Shown here in pieces: positions 60,060 to 64,000 of a DNA stretch of 64,000 nt; position 1 is the first letter of the stretch; each line of letters begins with the position of its first letter. This DNA comes from an uncultured Vampirovibrio sp. (GTDB lineage Bacteria > Cyanobacteriota > Vampirovibrionia > Gastranaerophilales > Gastranaerophilaceae). The notes beneath the pieces were generated by a model. It searched no databases, was not told the DNA's origin, and saw only the letters and a list, made by a program, of their open reading frames with translations. Location of the stretch: positions 434,001 through 498,000 of the forward strand of contig CAJTXT010000001.1 in the NCBI GenBank assembly GCA_910583875.1. The letters run 5' to 3'. Made by a program: the position numbers and the translations under genes.

Positions 60060-61325
60060 ATGACAAGACCAATGAACATTACAGAAAAAATATTAGCAGA
60101 CCACGCAGGTTTAGATGAAGTAAAAGCAGGACAATTAATCACGGCAAAAGTTGATATAACTCTTGCAAATGATATTACGGGTCCCGTTGCTATCAATGAA
60201 TTTAATAAAATCGGCGTAGACAAAGTTTTTGATAAAACAAGAGTTGTATTTGTTCCAGACCATTTTGTACCAAATAGAGATATAAAATCTGCCGAGCAGG
60301 TAAAACAAGTAAGAGAATTCTCACGTGAACAAGAACTTGAACACTTTTTTGAAGTAGGAAGAATGGGCATTGAACACGCATTATTACCTGATAACGGCAT
60401 AGTAACTGCGGGGGACATCGTAATAGGTGCAGATTCACATACTTGCACATACGGCGCACTTGGTGCTTTTTCTACAGGTATGGGTTCAACAGATATTGCC
60501 TGTGCTATGGCTTCAGGCGACACTTGGTTAAAAGTTCCTTCCGCTATAAAAGTTGAATTTAACGGTAAATTAAACAAATATGTAACTGCTAAAGATTTAA
60601 TTCTTCATCTTATCGGCGATATTGGTGTAGACGGTGCATTATATAAAACTCTTGAAATAGGCGGTTCAACAATTAGAGAATTACCTATGGACGGACGTTT
60701 TACTATCTGCAATATGGCAATTGAAGCAGGTGCAAAAAACGGTATTATTGAACCTGATGAAATAACAAGAAAATATCTTGAAAATAGAAGTATAAGACCT
60801 TATAAATTCTATACAAGTGATAAAGATGCAGAATATGAAAGAGTAATAACCTACAATACAGAAGATATTGAACCCGTTGTTGCATTTCCTCATCTACCAG
60901 GGAATACAAGACCTGTATCAAAAGCAGGCGATGTAAAAATAGACCAAGCAGTAATAGGAAGCTGCACAAACGGCAGACTATCAGATATCCAAGCAGCTGC
61001 AGAAGTTTTAAAAGGCAGAAAAGTTCATAAAGACGTAAGATTAATTGTTTTCCCTGCAACTCAGCAAATATATTTAGAAGCTCTAAGAGCAGGTTATATA
61101 GAAACAATTATTGAAGCAGGCGGAGCTGTTTCAACACCAACATGCGGTCCTTGCCTTGGCGGTCACGCTGGTATTCTTGCTGCAGGTGAACGTGCTATTT
61201 CTACAACAAATAGAAATTTTGTAGGAAGAATGGGACACGTTGAAAGCGAAGTATATTTATCATCACCTTATGTTGCTGCTGCAAGTGCTGTAATGGGTAG
61301 AATTGCTTCACCTTCTGAGCTATAA
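60060..61325 (+). CDS. leuC: 3-isopropylmalate dehydratase large subunit
   Basis: It isomerises isopropylmalate in leucine synthesis with LeuD. The 421-residue aconitase-family protein has NITEKILADHAGLDEVKAGQ, VFVPDHFVPNRD, GADSHTCTYGALGAFSTGMG (a cluster Cys), then QAVIGSCTNGRLSDI and TCGPCLGGHAGIL with the other two cluster Cys. The short form of about 420 residues fits the archaeal-type LeuC/homoaconitase group, so homoaconitase or a maleate-type dehydratase is possible. leuD is not adjacent. It diverges from tsaD. Confidence 0.9.
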   Translation: MTRPMNITEKILADHAGLDEVKAGQLITAKVDITLANDITGPVAINEFNKIGVDKVFDKTRVVFVPDHFVPNRDIKSAEQVKQVREFSREQELEHFFEVGRMGIEHALLPDNGIVTAGDIVIGADSHTCTYGALGAFSTGMGSTDIACAMASGDTWLKVPSAIKVEFNGKLNKYVTAKDLILHLIGDIGVDGALYKTLEIGGSTIRELPMDGRFTICNMAIEAGAKNGIIEPDEITRKYLENRSIRPYKFYTSDKDAEYERVITYNTEDIEPVVAFPHLPGNTRPVSKAGDVKIDQAVIGSCTNGRLSDIQAAAEVLKGRKVHKDVRLIVFPATQQIYLEALRAGYIETIIEAGGAVSTPTCGPCLGGHAGILAAGERAISTTNRNFVGRMGHVESEVYLSSPYVAAASAVMGRIASPSEL

Positions 61326-61472
61326 ATATATGATGTTGGGTTAAAACCTAACCTACTACTACCTGTCACCCTGAATTTATTTCAGGGTCATTGATTTATT
61401 AATATATTATAAGTTTATAACATATAATTCAATTAAGATTTATATACAATATGCAGTTTTTCCTCTTTATCA

Positions 61473-61501
61473 TTGCAGAATAATGTAATTTATGATATAA
61501 T
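61473..61501 (+). promoter_or_regulatory. promoter of the 61.5-kb leader RNA
   Basis: TTGCAG, 17 bases, TATAAT. Confidence 0.75.
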
Positions 61502-61511
61502 ATAAACAAGA

Positions 61512-61653
61512 TTTAATACAAGACTTTAGTAGCGGTTTTTACAGATAAATTGTGAGGGTAAAAACACAAAAACGTGAAATGGTGACTAATATCGCTAAAT
61601 TTTAGGAAGTACTATATAAATTTTAGGCAGAACAATTTGTTCTGTTATTTTTT
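61512..61653 (+). ncRNA. candidate structured leader RNA with terminator
   Basis: An outer stem TTTA(GTA)GCG (61525-61534) with CGCTAAA (61593-61599) encloses a perfect 8-bp hairpin GTTTTTAC/GTAAAAAC (61535-61542 and 61558-61565). About 30 bases later the terminator CAGAACA-ATT-TGTTCTG and a T-rich run end it (61628-61653). This is the layout of a riboswitch or attenuator in front of the toxin-like gene at 61772, or of a stand-alone small RNA. It matches no class I know by eye. Confidence 0.55.
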
Positions 61654-61705
61654 ATGCTTTTTTTAGTACTTGGTAATGGATAATATTAATAAAACGGAGG
61701 ATTTT

Positions 61706-61720
61706 ATGACTTGGATATGA
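61706..61720 (+). CDS. four-codon mini-ORF (MTWI) with strong ribosome site
   Basis: ATG-ACT-TGG-ATA-TGA preceded five bases upstream by ACGGAGG, the strongest ribosome site in the area. It lies between the terminator of the leader RNA and the toxin-like gene. It could be a leader peptide with a regulatory Trp codon, or a remnant start of a lost gene. Confidence 0.3.
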   Translation: MTWI

Positions 61721-61771
61721 AGTCTTACTTTTTAATGTAAAAAAGTTGATTAGACAAATAAAGGAGAAAAA

Positions 61772-62596
61772 ATGAAAAATTCAAATAATTGTGTAGGTAG
61801 TTATAGTGTACGCGGATATACACGTTCTGACGGGACATCAGTTTCCGGTTATACAAGAACGTGCGGAGCTGCACATAATTCACAAAATGAAGAAAGCTTA
61901 TTACAAGATAGAGCTAATTTGCTTTATCCTAATACTCAAACAAAACACGATGATGTACCAACGGGCGGTGCTGCAAAAGTTGATTATAACAATCAAACAA
62001 TTGCAGGTGTTGAAAGGGGTGAACCTATGTCATTTGAAGATGCTGGGAAAGGTGTGAATCCAAATTATAATCATCAAATCAGAAATGACTATACAACTAA
62101 TTGTCAATCAAGTGTAGCTGTTTTTGAAGCCAGATTACGAGGTTATGATATTGAAACTAAAATTTCTGAAAGTTTTGAAGAAAGTGAAATAAAAGAAAAA
62201 TTAAAAGAAAATCCAAATATAGCTTATATAGACCCTAAAACAGGTAAAATACCCTACTTTACTACATTAAAAGTAAAAAACGATGAAGAATGTGAACAAT
62301 GGTTAAATAATAATATTAAGCAAGGAGAACGATATGCTTTTTCATTTAAATCAATTTATAATAATGATGCTGGTAGTGGACATATATTAGAAGTTATGAA
62401 AGACGATAAAGACAATTTAAAATTCTATGATCCTCAGATAAACAAAACCTATGAGAGAGAAGTGGTAAAAATTATTAAGTTCAAATTTGGCTTAAATGAA
62501 ATAAACTATTTCCCTCATATTCTAAGAGTTGATAATAAAGAGTTGAACATAAAAGTTCTTAATCAAATATCAAAACCAACAATCAAAAATAAATAA
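61772..62596 (+). CDS. papain-fold (Tox-PL1/deamidase-type) toxin-like protein
   Basis: The 274-residue protein has the papain-fold toxin 1 pattern: Cys111 in TTNCQSSVAVFEARLRGYDI (compare NCxxCVxAYELRRRGYDV of the family), His204 in GSGHILEVMKDD and Asp220 in FYDPQINK, giving a Cys-His-Asp triad. Members act as effector toxins, often glutamine deamidases. The N-terminus has two copies of a GYTRSDGTSV-type motif (VRGYTRSDGT and VSGYTRTCG). There is no Sec signal. AAAGGAG precedes the start. No secretion-system gene is adjacent; a small convergent gene follows eight bases away. Confidence 0.72.
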   Translation: MKNSNNCVGSYSVRGYTRSDGTSVSGYTRTCGAAHNSQNEESLLQDRANLLYPNTQTKHDDVPTGGAAKVDYNNQTIAGVERGEPMSFEDAGKGVNPNYNHQIRNDYTTNCQSSVAVFEARLRGYDIETKISESFEESEIKEKLKENPNIAYIDPKTGKIPYFTTLKVKNDEECEQWLNNNIKQGERYAFSFKSIYNNDAGSGHILEVMKDDKDNLKFYDPQINKTYEREVVKIIKFKFGLNEINYFPHILRVDNKELNIKVLNQISKPTIKNK

Positions 62597-62604
62597 TTAT
62601 TTCA

Positions 62605-62934
62605 TTAAAATTCAAATATTATTTTTTTGAATTTATATTTTTCATACCATTTGGCAAAACGCATATTATTATCTTTTTCATAAATAATTTGTGTTTTGCC
62701 TTTTTTTTCACAAAAATATACTCCACCTTCATTTTTAAATATTTTATAACTCCAGTAGCTACTTTTTATTCTGTCAAAACAATTATTTTCATTTGCAAAT
62801 TGTTTTACATTATCCGGTATATCTGGACCATCTATTCTATTTAATATATGGTGTTTTATAAATTCTTCAGGTGGTGAACATTCCATAGAAGAAGGAATCA
62901 CTTGATTAATTTCTACTGGCGGCGGCATATCCAT
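62605..62934 (-). CDS. uncharacterised 109-residue protein convergent with the toxin-like gene
   Basis: Not recognised. The N-terminus is Pro-rich (MDMPPPVEINQVIPSSME), the middle holds two Cys, and the C-terminal half has two aromatic/basic strands (YWSYKIFKNEGGVYFCEKKG, FAKWYEKYKFKKIIFEF). An AAAGGA ribosome site supports it. Small size and position invite an immunity-protein guess, but the opposite strand is unusual for that, so I leave it open. Confidence 0.6.
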   Translation of the reverse strand: MDMPPPVEINQVIPSSMECSPPEEFIKHHILNRIDGPDIPDNVKQFANENNCFDRIKSSYWSYKIFKNEGGVYFCEKKGKTQIIYEKDNNMRFAKWYEKYKFKKIIFEF

Positions 62935-62996
62935 AATAATATAATCCTTTCGTTTATATTATTATATATTATTTTATTACTTTTATAAACATATAA

Positions 62997-63026
62997 AAAC
63001 GGAGTGATATTATAATCACTCCGTTT
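62997..63026 (-). terminator. terminator of ppdK
   Basis: AAACGGAGTGAT, a six-base loop and ATCACTCCGTTT, 18 bases past the stop, with T-runs on the minus strand. Confidence 0.92.
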
Positions 63027-63044
63027 TATAATCAAAGTATTCGA

Positions 63045-64000
63045 TTATGCTTTTTGTTCAATAACAGCTTGTGCTGCTGCTAATCTTGCCTGTGGAATTC
63101 TGAATGGTGAGCAAGATACATAATTCAAACCAATTTTGTGACAGAATTTAACTGAATCAGGGTCACCGCCATGTTCACCGCAAACACCGCCAACAAGGTT
63201 TGGATTAACTTTCTTGCCTTTTTCCATAGACATTTCAACTAATTGACCTACACCATTTTGGTCTAATGTTTCAAATGGGTTAGATGGAAGAATTTTTTGT
63301 TCAACATATCTGTTTAAGAATTTACCTTCAGCATCGTCTCTTGAATAACCGAATGTCATTTGTGTTAAGTCGTTAGTACCGAATGAGAAGAATTCAGCAT
63401 AAGGAGCAATTTCATCAGCTGTTAAAGCAGCACGAGGAATTTCAATCATAGTACCGAATTTATATTCAACTTCAACGCCTTTTTCAGTCATAACTTCTTT
63501 AGCTACACGAACTAAAATATCTTTAGCAACTTTAAGTTCATTAACATGACCGATTAAAGGAATCATAACCCAAGGTTTAACAGCAACACCTTCTTTTTTC
63601 AAATCGCAGCAAGCTTCAAAGATTGCTCTTACTTGCATTTCGTTGATTTCAGGATATGTTAAACCTAAACGGCATCCTCTTAAGCCCATCATTGGGTTAG
63701 ATTCTGATAAACCTTCAACAACATGAAGAAGTTCTTCTTTTTCTTTTGAATCTTTACCTAAAGCTTTTAATGTTGCAACTTCTGCAATTAAATCTTCTTT
63801 TGAAGGTAAGAATTCATGTAAAGGCGGATCTAAAAGTCTTACTGTTAGAGGTTTATCGCCTAATGCTTTAAACATAGCATAGAAGTCTGAATATTGCATT
63901 GGAAGAAGTTTATCCAAAGCTTCTTTTCTTGCCTCAGGAGTTCCAGCAATAATCATTTTTTGTACCCAAGGAAGTCTATCCGGATCCATGAACATGTGTT
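63045..64000 (-). CDS. ppdK: pyruvate, phosphate dikinase, C-terminal part (5' end outside window)
   Basis: It interconverts pyruvate and phosphoenolpyruvate using ATP and phosphate. The frame is open to the window edge and reads HMFMDPDRLPWVQKMI, the end of the swivelling region, into the PEP/pyruvate-binding barrel. Motifs: GLRGCRLGLTYPEI, PWVMIPLIGHVNEL, GTMIEIPRAALTADEIA, FSFGTNDLTQMTFGYSRDD and GGVCGEHGGDP with the catalytic Cys. It ends SPFRIPQARLAAAQA as in the family. About 317 of roughly 870 residues are present. Confidence 0.95.
   Translation of the reverse strand, partial: HMFMDPDRLPWVQKMIIAGTPEARKEALDKLLPMQYSDFYAMFKALGDKPLTVRLLDPPLHEFLPSKEDLIAEVATLKALGKDSKEKEELLHVVEGLSESNPMMGLRGCRLGLTYPEINEMQVRAIFEACCDLKKEGVAVKPWVMIPLIGHVNELKVAKDILVRVAKEVMTEKGVEVEYKFGTMIEIPRAALTADEIAPYAEFFSFGTNDLTQMTFGYSRDDAEGKFLNRYVEQKILPSNPFETLDQNGVGQLVEMSMEKGKKVNPNLVGGVCGEHGGDPDSVKFCHKIGLNYVSCSPFRIPQARLAAAQAVIEQKA

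Larger units (their letters stand above)
61326..61771. other. intergenic stretch with repeat, promoter, structured RNA and mini-ORF
   Basis: In order: an ACCCTGAA/TTCAGGGT palindrome with a mutated loop TTTAT (61368-61388), a promoter (61473-61501), a structured RNA ending in a terminator (61512-61653), and a four-codon ORF with a strong ribosome site (61694-61720). Confidence 0.65.

Noticed and set aside
59981..60577. 199-codon N-terminal extension of tsaD
   Set aside because: It is antisense to the leuC coding region, has no family likeness, and a good ATG with ribosome site lies at 59980.

Overview
The window is AT-rich (by eye about 30% GC), densely coded and Gram-negative in character: periplasmic proteins with Sec signals, a family 9 glycosyltransferase, meso-diaminopimelate metabolism and type IV pilin-like proteins. 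The efp-accB gene pair, the class I pilin-like proteins, the short SFAG-type protein and the many dispersed palindromic repeats fit a non-photosynthetic relative of Cyanobacteria, most likely gut-type Vampirovibrionia/Gastranaerophilales. This assignment is an inference from gene content; no 16S rRNA gene is present.

Layout. 1-5.2 kb: end of diaminopimelate dehydrogenase, a YjbR-family gene, tRNA-His, glutamine synthetase and NAD synthetase. 5.3-6.7 kb: a very AT-rich accessory pair (DUF3800 protein plus an overlapping unknown). 7-13.4 kb: a lineage-type hypothetical, glyQ with an amino acid permease, gap, and tandem plsC-type acyltransferases. 13.6-18.5 kb: a compact chemosensory cluster (cheA, a receptor, a double CheW). 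19.3-23 kb: a five-gene operon (formyltransferase, HD exoribonuclease, secreted protein, PncC, a lethal-factor-like metalloprotease). 23-28.5 kb: LysR regulator, two alpha/beta hydrolases, periplasmic carbonic anhydrase and two acyltransferases, possibly acquired. 28.7-35.3 kb: GT9, trxB, small proteins, a membrane-anchored small heat-shock protein and two pilin paralogues. 35.7-43.5 kb: gatB, a Crp/Fnr regulator, a two-component pair and pepA. 43.6-54 kb: DUF2339, an M14 amidase, efp-accB, ogt, rsmA-ispE-murQ and a long coiled-coil protein. 54-64 kb: a GH57 enzyme, two tandem radical SAM proteins, tsaD, leuC, a papain-fold toxin-like protein and the end of ppdK.

How genes work together. ddh, the MpaA-like amidase and murQ point to diaminopimelate-containing peptidoglycan that is made and recycled. 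glnA, nadE, gatB, pepA, glyQ and the permease cover nitrogen and amino acid metabolism. cheA, the receptor and the double CheW could control the pili, but no cheY, cheR or cheB is present here.

The most unusual content is non-coding. Two giant hairpins (1760-1879 and 25935-26050) share an identical 40-base loop but have different long stems that are each perfectly self-complementary. Two 202-bp MITE-like elements with 8-bp target duplications differ at only 3 positions. Many intergenic palindromes fall into three arm classes whose two arms change together, some split at the same point by a shared insert of about 50 bp. Three candidate structured RNAs with their own terminators lie at 54.1-54.3, 56.75-56.87 and 61.5-61.65 kb.
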